Counted from the stretch's first letter, positions 9,773 through 20,366 are shown. The stretch is 50,126 nt of DNA from Pseudomonas sp. S37 (GCF_016658545.1 NZ_JACVZC010000032.1:1-50126), one strand, 5' to 3'. Notes: generated from the letters alone by a model not told the origin. A program made the numbers and translations.

Positions 9773-10641
9773 TGAGCAATAGATCGCTGATCGCCCTGAT
9801 CGCCGCCGTGGTCCTGGCCATCGTGGCCTGGAACAGCTTCTATATCGTGTCCCAGACCGAGCGTGCAGTCATGCTGCGTTTCGGTAAGGTGGTCCAGGCA
9901 GATGTCCAGCCTGGCCTGCACGTGAAGATTCCGTACGTGAACCAGGTGCGCAAGTTCGACGCCCGCCTCATGACCCTCGACGCCCCGACCCAGCGGTTCC
10001 TGACCCTGGAGAAGAAAGCGGTGATGGTCGACGCCTACGCCAAGTGGCGCGTCAAGGATGCCGAACGCTTCTACACCGCCACCTCCGGCATGAAGCAGAT
10101 CGCCGACGAGCGTCTGTCGCGTCGTCTGGAAAGCGGCCTGCGTGACCAGTTCGGTAAACGTACCCTGCACGAAGTGGTATCCGGTGAACGTGACGCGCTG
10201 ATGGCTGACATCACTGCATCGCTGAACCGCATGGCCAACAAGGAGCTGGGTATCGAGGTGGTCGACGTGCGCGTCAAGGCCATCGACCTGCCGAAGGAAG
10301 TCAACCGCAGCGTGTTCGACCGCATGAGCACCGAGCGTGAGCGTGAAGCCCGCGAACACCGTGCCAAAGGTAACGAGCTGGCTGAAGGTATTCGTGCCGA
10401 CGCCGACCGTCAGCGCCGTGTGCTGCTGGCCGAGGCCTACCGCGAAGCAGAAGAAACCCGCGGTGATGGCGACGCCCAGTCGGCTGCCATCTACGCCAAG
10501 GCCTTCACCCAGGACGCTGATTTCTATGCGTTCTACCGTAGCCTGCAGGCGTACCGCGAGAGCTTCTCGAGCAAGAGCGACGTGCTGGTCCTGGACCCGA
10601 AGAACGAGTTCTTCCGCTACCTGGACAAGAGCAGGCCGTGA
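9772..10641 (+). CDS. hflC: FtsH protease modulator HflC
   Basis: Partner of HflK in the membrane HflKC complex. The 289-residue protein starts with a signal-anchor (residues 5-25, LIALIAAVVLAIVAWNSFYIV) and continues as an SPFH domain (VSQTERAVMLRFGKVVQADVQPGLH). It has the charged helical segment REREAREHRAKGNELAEGIRADADRQRR typical of the family and ends FFRYLDKSRP. It is translationally coupled to hflK and is the last gene before two hairpins. Confidence 0.96.
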   Translation: MSNRSLIALIAAVVLAIVAWNSFYIVSQTERAVMLRFGKVVQADVQPGLHVKIPYVNQVRKFDARLMTLDAPTQRFLTLEKKAVMVDAYAKWRVKDAERFYTATSGMKQIADERLSRRLESGLRDQFGKRTLHEVVSGERDALMADITASLNRMANKELGIEVVDVRVKAIDLPKEVNRSVFDRMSTEREREAREHRAKGNELAEGIRADADRQRRVLLAEAYREAEETRGDGDAQSAAIYAKAFTQDADFYAFYRSLQAYRESFSSKSDVLVLDPKNEFFRYLDKSRP

Positions 10642-10669
10642 TGCTCAGGCCCTGATTTTCATGCAGCGG

Positions 10670-10704
10670 CACCCCGCCTGGCAGCTAAAACACCAGGCGG
10701 GGTG
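10670..10704 (+). terminator. Hairpin downstream of hflC
   Basis: A perfect 12-bp inverted repeat, CACCCCGCCTGG ... CCAGGCGGGGTG, with an 11-base loop lies 28 bases after the hflC stop. There is no U tract, so on its own it would act as a 3' stabiliser or a pausing hairpin ahead of the canonical terminator at 10738. Confidence 0.6.
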
Positions 10705-10737
10705 CATCCTGAATGAAAAGGGGTGTATGATGAGGCA

Positions 10738-10761
10738 GCCGGGAAATTTCCCGGCTTTTTT
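10738..10761 (+). terminator. Rho-independent terminator of the hfq-hflXKC unit
   Basis: The palindrome GCCGGGAAATTTCCCGGC (10738-10755) is followed by six T residues (10756-10761). It is a textbook intrinsic terminator between hflC and hisZ. The stem is self-complementary without a real loop, so three or four central A-T pairs would open. Confidence 0.85.
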
Positions 10762-10942
10762 GCGTCTGCAAGGTTGATTGGCAAAGCGCCAGTTGACGGA
10801 TTGGTCAGCTCGCAAGGCAATTCGAGGGTATCGGGTACGGTGGCTGCGCTGGGATCAGTGCTGCCCGCTGCTGTGCGCGATACCGGCTTTACTGACGGCT
10901 CGCCTGCTGGCAAGCCGCCCGGACCAGAGGGGAAATGGCGTA

Positions 10943-12130
10943 ATGGCAACGGTAGACCGCTGGCTGCTGCCAGATGGCATCGAGGAAGTACTGCCACCTG
11001 AAGCTGCGCGCATCGAGATCGCGCGCCGCCAGGTGTTGGACCTGTTCCAGAGTTGGGGCTACGAACTGGTCGTCACCCCGCATATCGAGTACCTGGAGTC
11101 GCTGTTGACCGGCGCCGGCCAGGACCTGGATCAGCGCACCTTCAAGGTGGTGGACCCGCAGTCCGGCCGCCTGATGGGCTTCCGCGCCGACTTCACCCCG
11201 CAGGTGGCGCGTATCGACGCCCACACCCTGCGCCGTGAAGGCCCAAGCCGCCTGTGCTACGCCGGCAGCGTGCTGCACGCCCAGCCGCGTGCACTGTCCA
11301 CCTCACGCAGCCCGATCCAGTTGGGTGCCGAGCTGTACGGCGACGCCAGCCCGACCAGCGACGTCGAAGTCATCAGCCTGATGCTCGCCACGCTGCAACT
11401 GGCCGATGTGCCGGACGTGCACATGGACCTCGGTCACGTCGGTATCTACCGCGGCCTGGCCCGTGCTGCCGGCCTGTCCGGTGCGGTCGAGCAGCAGCTG
11501 TTCGACGCCCTGCAGCGCAAGTCGGTCGATGAAGTGCAGGCACTGACTGCCGACCTGCCAAAGGACCTGGGCAACATGCTGCGTGCGCTGGTCGAACTGT
11601 GCGGTGGCCGCGAAGTGCTGAACGAAGCCCGCGTGCGCCTGGGCCGTGCCCCGGCCAGCGTGCTGGCAGCACTGGACGACCTGCTGGCGATCGCTGACCG
11701 CCTGGCCGCGCGCTACCCGGAGCTGCCGCTGTACTTCGACCTCGGCGAGCTGCGCGGTTACCACTACCACACGGGCGTGGTGTTCGCCGTGTTCGTGCCG
11801 GGCGAAGGTCAATCGATCGCCCAGGGCGGGCGCTACGACGACATCGGCGCCGACTTTGGCCGGGCGCGCCCGGCTACCGGTTTCTCCACGGATTTGAAGA
11901 CCCTGGTCACACTGGGGCGAGCGGAGGTCGTATTGCCAACTGGCGGCATCTGGATGCCGGACAGTGGCGACGCGGCCCTCTGGCAGCAAGTCTGCCAGTT
12001 GCGCAACGAGGGCCAGCGTGTGGTCCAGGCTTTGCCTGGCCAGCCGTTGAGTGCTGCTCTCGAGGCGGATTGTGATCGGCAATTGATTCAGCAAGACGGG
12101 CGCTGGCAGGTTCTGCCGCTGGCCCAGTGA
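10943..12130 (+). CDS. hisZ: ATP phosphoribosyltransferase regulatory subunit HisZ
   Basis: Catalytically inactive histidyl-tRNA synthetase paralogue that assembles with the short-form HisG to make and feedback-regulate ATP phosphoribosyltransferase, the first step of histidine synthesis. The 395-residue protein matches the class II synthetase-like core ([53 protein letters not shown]) and lacks the C-terminal anticodon-binding domain. The ATG at 10943 is preceded by agagggga about 10 bases upstream. The 300 bases before it hold the two hairpins and no convincing gene; a possible -35 TTGACG lies at 10793. Confidence 0.95.
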   Translation: MATVDRWLLPDGIEEVLPPEAARIEIARRQVLDLFQSWGYELVVTPHIEYLESLLTGAGQDLDQRTFKVVDPQSGRLMGFRADFTPQVARIDAHTLRREGPSRLCYAGSVLHAQPRALSTSRSPIQLGAELYGDASPTSDVEVISLMLATLQLADVPDVHMDLGHVGIYRGLARAAGLSGAVEQQLFDALQRKSVDEVQALTADLPKDLGNMLRALVELCGGREVLNEARVRLGRAPASVLAALDDLLAIADRLAARYPELPLYFDLGELRGYHYHTGVVFAVFVPGEGQSIAQGGRYDDIGADFGRARPATGFSTDLKTLVTLGRAEVVLPTGGIWMPDSGDAALWQQVCQLRNEGQRVVQALPGQPLSAALEADCDRQLIQQDGRWQVLPLAQ

Positions 12131-12170
12131 GTTTCTGCGTCGGCAAAGGCCGGCAACCAAGTTTGCGTGA

Positions 12171-13478
<1,308 letters not shown>

Positions 13479-13499
13479 TCTGCCCTCCAGGCTGATCTG

Positions 13500-13533
13500 A
13501 CGCCGTGGCCCTGAAAGGGGCTGCGGCGTTTTT
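13500..13533 (+). terminator. Rho-independent terminator of purA
   Basis: ACGCCG-tg-GCCC / GGGC-tg-CGGCGT forms a two-part stem with a short loop, followed by TTTTT (13529-13533), 21 bases after the purA stop. Confidence 0.8.
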
Positions 13534-13558
13534 GTTTGTGGTGTCGGCCCATACGGTC

Positions 13559-13590
13559 CCTGTGGGAGCGGGTTTACCCGCGAAGAAGCC
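13559..13590. repeat. REP element, single
   Basis: One copy of the common 30-35 bp palindromic REP of this genome, cctgtgggagcgggtttacccgcgaagaagcc, in the purA-chemoreceptor gap. The core gcgggtttacccgc forms a hairpin. Confidence 0.85.
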
Positions 13591-13715
13591 TGCACAGGAA
13601 AATCCATTGCTCAACCTTGGCGCATATCCCTGCTCCCCCCGGCACAACCCTTGCTGTAAGAAACGTCTGACGATGCCATCAAAATAGTGGCGCCAGAAAA
13701 CACGAGGGTTACACC

Positions 13716-15650
13716 GTGTCTGCCATCCTCTCACTGTTACGAAGCCGCCTTTTGCGGCCTGTGTTTGTTGCCCTTGGTATCGCTCTTTTGGTGCAAGTGC
13801 TGGTTGCCGTTGCGCTTACCCGCAGCACGGTCACTGCCCTGGAGGCCGACCTGGGCGAGCGCCTGGGCCAAGACAGCCGCCAGCTCGCCAACGACCTGGA
13901 GCAAGCCGGGCAAGATGTACGTTCGGGCCTCGACGGCCTGTCCAGTAGCACTCGCCAGCGCCTCAGCGCGGGTTTGTCTACGCGCCTGCAAAGCGAACAG
14001 CAGCAACTGCGCAGCACCCTGGAGAAGAACCTCAAGGACTCCGCCAACGACATGGCCGAGCTGCTGGCCTCGGTCGCTCCGCGGGCGATCTGGGATAACG
14101 ACGTGCCGGTGCTCTCCGACTTCGCCCGTCGTGCCCAGCGTAACCCCAACGTGCTGTTCGTGATCTACGACGATGCTCAGGGCCAGCACCTGACTCGTTA
14201 CCTGAATCGGCAAAACCCGATCAACCAGGCATTGATGGAGAAAGGCCAAGGCGAGCGCGCGCTGGACAAGGTAATCGATGCAGCCCGTCGTGATCCGGCG
14301 GTGTACTTCGTCGAAGCGCCGATCAACCCCAATGGTGCAGAAATCGGCAAGGTGGTGATGGGTGTTTCCACCGCGGGTATCGACCAGGAGCTCAAGGCCC
14401 TCGACCAACGCTTTTCGGCGCTGATTGCCAGTGGTGAGCAGTTGGTTGGCGACAGCCTGGTCGGTGCTGCCGCCGACAGCGGCAAAACCCTGCGCGAGCG
14501 CCTGGAAAAAGCACAGGGCAGCGCCGCAGCAATGCAGGCCAACACCGCGCAGACTGTGCGTGAGGCCGCTGCCGAGTTGCGCTGGCGCATCGGCCTGGGC
14601 CTGGTGGTGGTGGGGCTCGGTGTGCTGCTGGTCGTGGCCGTGGTACTTGGCCGCCGGGTACTGAGCAAGTTGCGCCTGTTGATAACCGCCCTGAATGACC
14701 TTGCGGCGGGCGAGGGTGACCTGACCAAACGCGTGCCGCTCGACAGCCGCGACGAAATTGGCGACATGGCCTCGGCGGTGAACCGCTTTGTCGACAAGCT
14801 GCAGCCAATCGTGCGTGAGGCGGGTGAAGTGGCGCAGCGTACCGGCGTGGAGATTGGCGCGATGGCCCAGCGCAATGCCGGCGCCGATGCCGCCGCCGCG
14901 CTCCAGCGAGATGAAGTGGCAGCCAGCCTGCGTGACCTGTCGAGCATGGCCGATGAGGCGCAGGCCGAAAGCCACGCGATGCAGGCGGCGTTGCAGCAAG
15001 TAGTGGATATCCGCCAGGCCACCGATGAAAACAGCCGCACCTCGACCCAGCTGGCCGGTTTGATCGAGAACCTGGCTGGGCAGGTGGACGCTGGCTCTCA
15101 GGTGATCGAGCGCCTGGCCAAGCAGAGCGAGCAGATTGAAGTGGTGTTGACGGTGATTCACGGTATTGCCGAGCAGACCAACTTGCTGGCCCTGAATGCC
15201 GCCATTGAAGCGGCCCGTGCGGGTGAAACCGGGCGTGGCTTTGCCGTGGTGGCGGATGAGGTGAGGGCGCTGGCGAGCAAGACGCAAAGCTCCACCGGGG
15301 ATATCCAGGCGCACATCGCCGCGCTGCAGAAGGGCGCCAAGGAAGCTGTGGCCACTATCAGCCAGGCTGGGCTCAAGGCCAATGAGGGGCTGTTGGTGCT
15401 GCGTGACAACGAGCGCCGCCAGCAGTCGGTGCAGGCTGCCGTTGAGCAGGTGCATGCGGCTATTGGCCTGGCGACCCGTGCGGCCGAGCAGCAGGCGAGC
15501 GGGGCGCAGGCGGTGCGGGGGCGGGTAGAGACCATTCATGCCCAGGCTGAGCGCTCGGCGGAGGTGGTGATGCAGACCACGGCCAGCAGCAAGGTGCTGG
15601 ATGATCTGGCGGCGCAGCTGCGAGCCAGCCTGGGCCAGTTCAGGGCATAG
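13716..15650 (+). CDS. Methyl-accepting chemotaxis protein
   Basis: Membrane chemoreceptor that relays ligand occupancy to CheA/CheW. The 644-residue protein has TM1 (about 8-31), a periplasmic ligand-binding region (about 32-288) of predicted helices with no motif I recognise, TM2 (about 290-314), a HAMP domain (about 315-366) and a long coiled-coil signalling domain. The signalling tip [19 protein letters not shown] is at about 486-504 and is followed by [15 protein letters not shown]. It starts at GTG 13716 with CGAGGG upstream. There is no C-terminal CheR/CheB-docking pentapeptide; the protein ends SLGQFRA. The ligand cannot be told from the sequence. Confidence 0.95.
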   Translation: MSAILSLLRSRLLRPVFVALGIALLVQVLVAVALTRSTVTALEADLGERLGQDSRQLANDLEQAGQDVRSGLDGLSSSTRQRLSAGLSTRLQSEQQQLRSTLEKNLKDSANDMAELLASVAPRAIWDNDVPVLSDFARRAQRNPNVLFVIYDDAQGQHLTRYLNRQNPINQALMEKGQGERALDKVIDAARRDPAVYFVEAPINPNGAEIGKVVMGVSTAGIDQELKALDQRFSALIASGEQLVGDSLVGAAADSGKTLRERLEKAQGSAAAMQANTAQTVREAAAELRWRIGLGLVVVGLGVLLVVAVVLGRRVLSKLRLLITALNDLAAGEGDLTKRVPLDSRDEIGDMASAVNRFVDKLQPIVREAGEVAQRTGVEIGAMAQRNAGADAAAALQRDEVAASLRDLSSMADEAQAESHAMQAALQQVVDIRQATDENSRTSTQLAGLIENLAGQVDAGSQVIERLAKQSEQIEVVLTVIHGIAEQTNLLALNAAIEAARAGETGRGFAVVADEVRALASKTQSSTGDIQAHIAALQKGAKEAVATISQAGLKANEGLLVLRDNERRQQSVQAAVEQVHAAIGLATRAAEQQASGAQAVRGRVETIHAQAERSAEVVMQTTASSKVLDDLAAQLRASLGQFRA

Positions 15651-15672
15651 AAATGTGCGGGTTCATCGCAAC

Positions 15673-15760
15673 CCTGTGGGAGCGGGTTCACCCGCGAAGA
15701 ATACGACGCGGTGGATGGCACCGGCTTCGCCGGTGTTCGCGGGTGAACCCGCTCCCACAG
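15673..15760. repeat. Inverted REP pair (BIME)
   Basis: Two REP copies in opposite orientation (15673-15700 and 15736-15760) flank a separate small hairpin ACCGGCttcGCCGGT (15720-15734). The set forms a long imperfect palindrome after the chemoreceptor gene and probably defines its transcript end. Confidence 0.85.
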
Positions 15761-15829
15761 AGAGTGATGATGGGTATCGGTGGGTGGGGTTGGTATGATG
15801 GCCGCATCACATGGCAAAGGGAGTTGTTC

Positions 15830-16297
15830 ATGTCTGCCCAACTGGTCGCCGCCCCGGCCGAGCTGGATTTCCTTCATCGCGACAGCGTGCACATCGCTGC
15901 ACCAATGACCGCCCTCCAGGCCTACTGCGCCATGATCTCGGATGTCCCCGGCTGGCTGGCCCAGGCCTTCCGCCTGCGCGACTTTATCTCACGCCGCTTC
16001 AACGTCGCGGCCATCCACGGTTTCTCATCGCGCAGCCCCGAACGGGTGCCGGCAGTGGGTGAGTATCTGGACTTCTTCCTGGTCGAGGCTATCAGCGACC
16101 AGCAATTGGTCCTGACCTCGCGTGACACGCACCTGGCGGTGATGGTGAGCATGGATCTGGGTGAGCAGAGCGATGGCCGGCAGCGCTTGAGCGTGACCAC
16201 CTCGGTGCGGTGCTTCAACCGTTTCGGCCGCCTCTACATGCTGCCCGTTGGCAAGGCCCATGGGCCAATTGTGCGCCGTATGCTGCGTAACATCTGA
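15830..16297 (+). CDS. DUF2867 family protein
   Basis: A 155-residue soluble protein of the DUF2867 type, with FRLRDFISRRFNVAAIHGF, VGEYLDFFLVEAISDQQLVL and SVTTSVRCFNRFGRLYM. The family is thought to share a lipid- or ligand-binding SRPBCC-like fold, but no biochemical role is established. ATG at 15830 is preceded by AAAGGGAG at 15816-15823; frames extending further upstream run through the REP pair. A possible -10 (TATGAT, 15794) lies upstream. It converges with the ABC permease gene across a REP pair. Confidence 0.8.
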   Translation: MSAQLVAAPAELDFLHRDSVHIAAPMTALQAYCAMISDVPGWLAQAFRLRDFISRRFNVAAIHGFSSRSPERVPAVGEYLDFFLVEAISDQQLVLTSRDTHLAVMVSMDLGEQSDGRQRLSVTTSVRCFNRFGRLYMLPVGKAHGPIVRRMLRNI

Positions 16298-16298
16298 T

Positions 16299-16391
16299 GG
16301 CCTCTTCGCGGGCTTGCCCGCTCCCACAGGTACTGCGCAGGCCCTGAGAGCGGCGCGGTACCTGTGGGAGCGGGCAAGCCCGCGAAGAAGG
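16299..16391. repeat. Inverted REP pair between convergent genes
   Basis: REP copies at 16299-16330 and 16361-16390 in opposite orientation, with the core gcgggcttgcccgc. They fill the whole gap between the DUF2867 gene and the converging permease gene, abutting the permease stop, and could serve as a bidirectional 3' end. Confidence 0.85.
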
Positions 16392-17957
16392 TTACGCCTT
16401 GTTCAGATACATCCGCGTAGTCAGCAGATAAACCGGCAACCCCGACACCACAATCAGCAACGCCGCATAAGGCGCCGCCGCCGCGAACTCGACGTTTGCC
16501 GTATGCGCCCACACCTCGGTGGCCAATGTGGTCATGCCAGTTGGGCTGAGCAGCAGGGTTGCCGTCAGTTCCTTCATGGCATCCAGGAACACGAGGGCAA
16601 AGGCCGCTGCCATGGCCGGGAAGATGATCGGCAAGGTCACCCGGCAGAACGCGGCAAAGCTGCTCGCGCCCAGAGTGCGCGCGGCTTCTTCCAGCGTTGG
16701 CGAAGCCTTGTTCAGTGCGGTGCGCACCGGCGACTGCGCCAGTGGCAGGAACAGCAGCGCATATGCCAGCAACAGCAACGCCGTGGTCTGGTACAGCGCC
16801 GGCACGTAGTGCAAGGCGAAGAACACCAGGGTCAGGGCAATGACCAGGCCAGGCAGGGCGTGCAGCAGGTACGGCAGGCGCTCGGCCCAGATCGCCAGGC
16901 GGCCCTTGTAGCGCACCACCAGGAAGCTGATCGGCAGTGCCAGCAGCACGCAGAAGCCAGCACCGCCCAGCGACACCGACAGCGAAGTGAACAGCGCCTT
17001 GGAGATGGCCGCCACCGGGAATGCCGCCGACGAGCCAACGCTCAGCCAGTAACCGAGCATGGCCAGCGGAATACCGCTGCCCAGCACCGCCAGGCCCACG
17101 CAGAACAGTTGCGCCGGTACCGCCCAGCCCCGTAGCCGCAACGGTTGCGCACGGCGTGCCACGCCCTGGCCGATGCGCACATGGCGGGCCTTGCCGCGTA
17201 CGCGCAACTCCAGCCACAGCATCACCAGGCACATCGCCAGCAGCACGGCAGAGAGCATCGCCGCGTTGGCATTGCTGAACTCCAGTTCGAACTGCTGGTA
17301 AATCGCCGTGGTGAAGGTTTGCAGGCCGAGGATCGACAGTGCGCCGAACTCCACCAGCATGTGCAGGGCAATCAGCAGCGCGCCGCCGAGCATCGACGGC
17401 CACAGCAGCGGCAGGGTGACTTTGACGAACACCCCCCAGCGGCTGCAGCCCAAAGTGCGCGCCGACTCCTCCAGCGAGGTATCGAGGTTGCGCAGGGTGG
17501 CGGCCACCGGCAGGAACACCAGTGGGTACTTGGACAAGGCCATGACCATGATCGCCCCGCCAAGCCCTTCAAAGTCCGAACTCAGCGACACCCAGGTAAA
17601 GCTGCTGACGAACGATGGCACCGCAAACGGCAGGCACAGCACCACGCCCCACAGGCGGCGGCCGGCCAGGTTGCTGCGCTCCAGCAGCCAGGCCAGCGCC
17701 AGGCCGACCACCATGCAGGTCAGCGTCACCCCGACCATCAGCAGCAGGGTGTTGCGCATCAGCCCCCAGACAAAGGGCCGCCACAGCAGGTGCAAGGCTT
17801 CGCGCCAGCCGGCTTCCCAGGCTTTGATGGCGACATAGGCCAGCGGCAGCAAGCTCATCGCCACCAGGAACAGAACGGGCAGCAGCACCCAGATGGAAGG
17901 GCGCTTGCGGCGCGGTACGAAGCGTACCGGCGCAGGCTGGGACAGGGCGGCGGTCAT
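16392..17957 (-). CDS. Iron(III)-type ABC transporter permease (FbpB/SfuB-like)
   Basis: Inner-membrane permease of the ferric-ion importer class. The 521-residue protein is a fused double permease with about 12 hydrophobic segments and two ABC-docking EAA motifs, one in each half (EESARTLGCSRWGVFVKVTLP near the middle of half one, EEAARTLGASSFAAFCRVTLP in half two). This is the arrangement of FbpB, SfuB and HitB. Its ATG overlaps the stop of the binding-protein gene (ATGA), so the two are co-translated. No ATPase gene adjoins, so the ATP-binding subunit must come from elsewhere. Substrate (iron) is inferred from family resemblance. Confidence 0.9.
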   Translation of the reverse strand: MTAALSQPAPVRFVPRRKRPSIWVLLPVLFLVAMSLLPLAYVAIKAWEAGWREALHLLWRPFVWGLMRNTLLLMVGVTLTCMVVGLALAWLLERSNLAGRRLWGVVLCLPFAVPSFVSSFTWVSLSSDFEGLGGAIMVMALSKYPLVFLPVAATLRNLDTSLEESARTLGCSRWGVFVKVTLPLLWPSMLGGALLIALHMLVEFGALSILGLQTFTTAIYQQFELEFSNANAAMLSAVLLAMCLVMLWLELRVRGKARHVRIGQGVARRAQPLRLRGWAVPAQLFCVGLAVLGSGIPLAMLGYWLSVGSSAAFPVAAISKALFTSLSVSLGGAGFCVLLALPISFLVVRYKGRLAIWAERLPYLLHALPGLVIALTLVFFALHYVPALYQTTALLLLAYALLFLPLAQSPVRTALNKASPTLEEAARTLGASSFAAFCRVTLPIIFPAMAAAFALVFLDAMKELTATLLLSPTGMTTLATEVWAHTANVEFAAAAPYAALLIVVSGLPVYLLTTRMYLNKA

Positions 17958-18970
17958 CAGAGCAGGCCGACCTCGCGCTCAAGCTCGATGGCTTCCTCGG
18001 CATTGCCAAGGTCGGCCGGCGAGATCTTCGGCGGGCGCAGATCTTCGAACGGCTTCAGGCCACGGTCGGAAACCATGCCTTTGTGCAGCGGGTATTCGGC
18101 GGTGGTCTGGGTGATCACGCGCTGGCCTTCTTCGCTGGCCATCCAGTTGAGCAGGGCCTGGGCTTCTTTCGGGTGCTTGCTGGCCTTGACCACGGCTGCG
18201 CCCGAAATGGTCACCAGGTTGCCGGCATCGCCGTCAGCCAGGTAGTAGAGTTTGGTGTCCAGTTTGCCGCGTTCGCGTTCAAGCGCGTACCAGTAGTAGT
18301 TGTTCACCAGTACTGCAGCCACTTCGCCTTTTTCAACGGCTTTGAGGGCAACCATGTTGTTGGTGTAGGTCTTGCCGAAGGCTTTCAGGCCGGTCAGCCA
18401 TTCCTCGGTGGCTTCACGACCGTGCATTTTCAGGATGGCCACAGCCTGCTCCTGGAACGCACCACTGGTGGGTACATAGCCGACACGACCTTCCCATTCA
18501 GGGTCGGCGAAGTCCATGACCGTGGTTGGCAGGTCTTTTTCGTCGACCTTCTTCGGGTTGTACACCACGATACGCGTACGGGCCGTGATGCCCATCCAGG
18601 TGCCGTTGGCGCCGACGTACTCCTTGGGCACCATGTTCACGGTGGTGTCGTCGATCTTCGCCAGCAGGCCCAGCTCGCCCAGGTTGTTCAGTGGCGGGGA
18701 CTCTTCGGTATAGATGATGTCGGCGGGCGAGCGGTCGCCTTCCTCGATGATCTGGCTGGCCAGCTGGTTGCTGCTACCCTTGCGGATATCGATGTGGATA
18801 CCGGTCTTGGCCTCATAGGCCTTGGCGATGGCTTCGCCGATTTCCTTGTGCTGACCGTTGTACATGGTCAGGGTGACCGGTGCGTCTGCCATGGCGGCCG
18901 GAGCGCCGATGACCAGGCTCAGCACGGCGGCGGCCAAGGTACGCATCAGCGGTTGCGGGCGGATCGTCAT
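17957..18970 (-). CDS. Iron(III)-type ABC transporter substrate-binding protein (FbpA-like)
   Basis: Periplasmic binding protein of the ferric iron class. The 337-residue precursor has a Sec signal ending near AMADA (residue 30), then VTLTMYNGQHKEIGEAIAKAYEAKTG. The adjacent tyrosines Y225 and Y226 (VNNYYWYALERE) match the paired Tyr iron ligands of FbpA. ATG at 18970 is preceded by GAGGAAG; the extension to an upstream ATG lacks a signal peptide at its start and is rejected. It is the first gene of a two-gene operon with the permease. Confidence 0.92.
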   Translation of the reverse strand: MTIRPQPLMRTLAAAVLSLVIGAPAAMADAPVTLTMYNGQHKEIGEAIAKAYEAKTGIHIDIRKGSSNQLASQIIEEGDRSPADIIYTEESPPLNNLGELGLLAKIDDTTVNMVPKEYVGANGTWMGITARTRIVVYNPKKVDEKDLPTTVMDFADPEWEGRVGYVPTSGAFQEQAVAILKMHGREATEEWLTGLKAFGKTYTNNMVALKAVEKGEVAAVLVNNYYWYALERERGKLDTKLYYLADGDAGNLVTISGAAVVKASKHPKEAQALLNWMASEEGQRVITQTTAEYPLHKGMVSDRGLKPFEDLRPPKISPADLGNAEEAIELEREVGLL

Positions 18971-19014
18971 GCGGGTACTTCCTCGCTTACGGCTACATAT
19001 TTGGAAACAATGGT

Positions 19015-19028
19015 AAACGAAATCGTTT
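19015..19028. promoter_or_regulatory. Inverted repeat upstream of the iron-transporter operon
   Basis: AAACGA-aa-TCGTTT is a perfect 6-bp dyad 45 bases before the binding-protein ATG, well placed for an operator. It is not a good Fur box (GATAATGATAATCATTATC), so another regulator is possible. Confidence 0.4.
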
Positions 19029-19099
19029 CTCAAGTGGCCGGGTGACGAGAAATTCATGGTCAGACCATGGTGCAAGGCGGGGCGAGTGTGTTGCCTGTG

Positions 19100-19197
19100 C
19101 CGGCCCATTCGCGGCTAAAGCCGCTCCCACAGGTTACAGTGTGAGCCCGATGCCTGCGCGGTACCTGTGGGAGCGGCTTTAGCCGCGAAGAGGCCGG
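19100..19197. repeat. Inverted REP pair, variant core
   Basis: Two opposed copies (19100-19133, 19164-19197) of a REP variant with the core gcggctaaagccgc in place of gcgggtaaacccgc, between the methyltransferase 3' end and the transporter promoter region. Confidence 0.85.
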
Positions 19198-19204
19198 AAC
19201 AGGT

Positions 19205-20230
19205 TTACAATCTGGTGGCAATGACAGCGCTCACCGGCGCAACCGGGTACCTCAGGCCATCCTGCTGCTGCACATCGACAAACCCAACCCCGCGCAACCG
19301 CTGCGCCAGCTCCCCGGCCGGCAACACATGCCGCCCCTGCATGCGCATGTGCAGGTAATAAGGCAGCACCCGCGCCGCAGTCTGTTGGTCTTCGGGCACC
19401 TCGGCATGGCAACACACCAGCACCCCGCCAGGGTTCAGCGCCGCATGCAGCCTTCGCAGCAGCCCATCCAGGTCATGGGCAAAGTGGAGCACCGACGAAC
19501 ACCAGATCAGGTCATAGCCGCTGCCGAAATCATCCCTGTCCAGGTCGCCGCCGAGTATCCCAAGGCGCTTCTCCAGCCCGGCACGAACAATGTTCTTCTG
19601 GGCCACCGCAGCAGTTTCGGCAAAGTCGAACACCGTCCCGTGCAGATCCGGCAGCCGCTTGGCCAGTGCGATGGCAACCAGCCCGGGGCCGCCACCCAGG
19701 TCCAGCATGCGCTGCAGGCGCGGCGCTTGCGGCAAGCGCTCGAGCAGCGTGCACGCTACATCGACAGTAACCGACTGCTGTTCCTGGGCGATCTGCACGC
19801 GTGCTGCCTCGGCCCAGCGCCGGGCCATTTCCGCGGTGGGGGCCGTTGCCGGTGGCAGCCCATTGCGCAGTGCCTGCTCCAGTGGCTGGCCAGCCTGGCG
19901 CAACACCTGGTGGCGGAAGAGCAGGGCATCGCCGCAATAGTCACCGGCCCCTCGGCTCAAGAAGCGTCGGGCAGTTTCGCTATTGCGGTAGTGGCTGCCC
20001 TGTTCGTCACGTTCGAGCAGCCCTTGGGCCCAGAGCATCTCCAGCAGGTAGCCAGTATTGGTGGGCTCAAGGTCCAGCGTCGTCGCCAGCCGGGCAGGGG
20101 TGGAGTACTGCCCGAGGTGTTCGAACAGGCCGATCGTCAGCGCCACGCGCAAGGCATCGGCGGCCAGGCCTGCCAGTTGCAGGTCCCAACACGCTTGAAG
20201 CGGGTGAGGGGTGGTCAGGTCCGTGCTCAT
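19205..20230 (-). CDS. SAM-dependent methyltransferase with N-terminal winged-helix dimerisation domain
   Basis: The 341-residue protein resembles small-molecule O-methyltransferases of the family 2 / hydroxyindole O-methyltransferase type. An N-terminal winged-helix-like dimerisation domain (about 20-95, ADALRVALTIGLFEHLG to LLERDEQG) precedes a Rossmann domain with SAM motif I DLGGGPG (177-183), an acidic residue in VFDFAE, and motif LIWCSSVLHFAHD. The acceptor is unknown. The ATG at 20230 follows GAGCGAACG; an upstream in-frame ATG would cross the operator-like palindrome. It is transcribed towards the iron-transporter operon but separated from it by a REP pair. Confidence 0.88.
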   Translation of the reverse strand: MSTDLTTPHPLQACWDLQLAGLAADALRVALTIGLFEHLGQYSTPARLATTLDLEPTNTGYLLEMLWAQGLLERDEQGSHYRNSETARRFLSRGAGDYCGDALLFRHQVLRQAGQPLEQALRNGLPPATAPTAEMARRWAEAARVQIAQEQQSVTVDVACTLLERLPQAPRLQRMLDLGGGPGLVAIALAKRLPDLHGTVFDFAETAAVAQKNIVRAGLEKRLGILGGDLDRDDFGSGYDLIWCSSVLHFAHDLDGLLRRLHAALNPGGVLVCCHAEVPEDQQTAARVLPYYLHMRMQGRHVLPAGELAQRLRGVGFVDVQQQDGLRYPVAPVSAVIATRL

Positions 20231-20260
20231 CGTTCGCTCGCTCCATGAGAGAAAGCTCAA

Positions 20261-20272
20261 TCCTAGATAGGA
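20261..20272. promoter_or_regulatory. Operator-like palindrome before the methyltransferase gene
   Basis: TCCTA-ga-TAGGA is a perfect dyad 30 bases upstream of the start, next to gaatcattc, which partly resembles a Fur half-site. It is well placed for repressor control. Confidence 0.35.
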
Positions 20273-20333
20273 ATCATTCTGGATTGCAATGAGGGAGATA
20301 GCGGGGAGGCCGCGATTACACAAATCGCAGGCA

Positions 20334-20366
20334 AGAAAAAACCCACTAGCAAGCTAGTGGGTTTTT
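20334..20366. terminator. Bidirectional intrinsic terminator
   Basis: CCCACTAGC-aa-GCTAGTGGG (20342-20361) has TTTTT on its right (20362-20366) and AAAAAA on its left. It therefore reads as a terminator on both strands. On the minus strand it lies directly after the tRNA-Leu genes and presumably ends their transcript. Confidence 0.88.

Noticed and set aside
10723..11001. A 92-codon frame starting at the hflC terminator and overlapping hisZ
   Set aside because: It begins inside a terminator hairpin, has no supporting motif, and overlaps the true hisZ start.
13687..14163. A 158-codon frame over the chemoreceptor N-terminus
   Set aside because: It is an alternative frame of the chemoreceptor gene, whose membrane segments and GTG start with a good ribosome site are convincing.
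18961..19030. Fur box upstream of the iron importer
   Set aside because: The dyad present does not match the 19-bp Fur consensus beyond scattered bases, so it is listed only as an unassigned operator.
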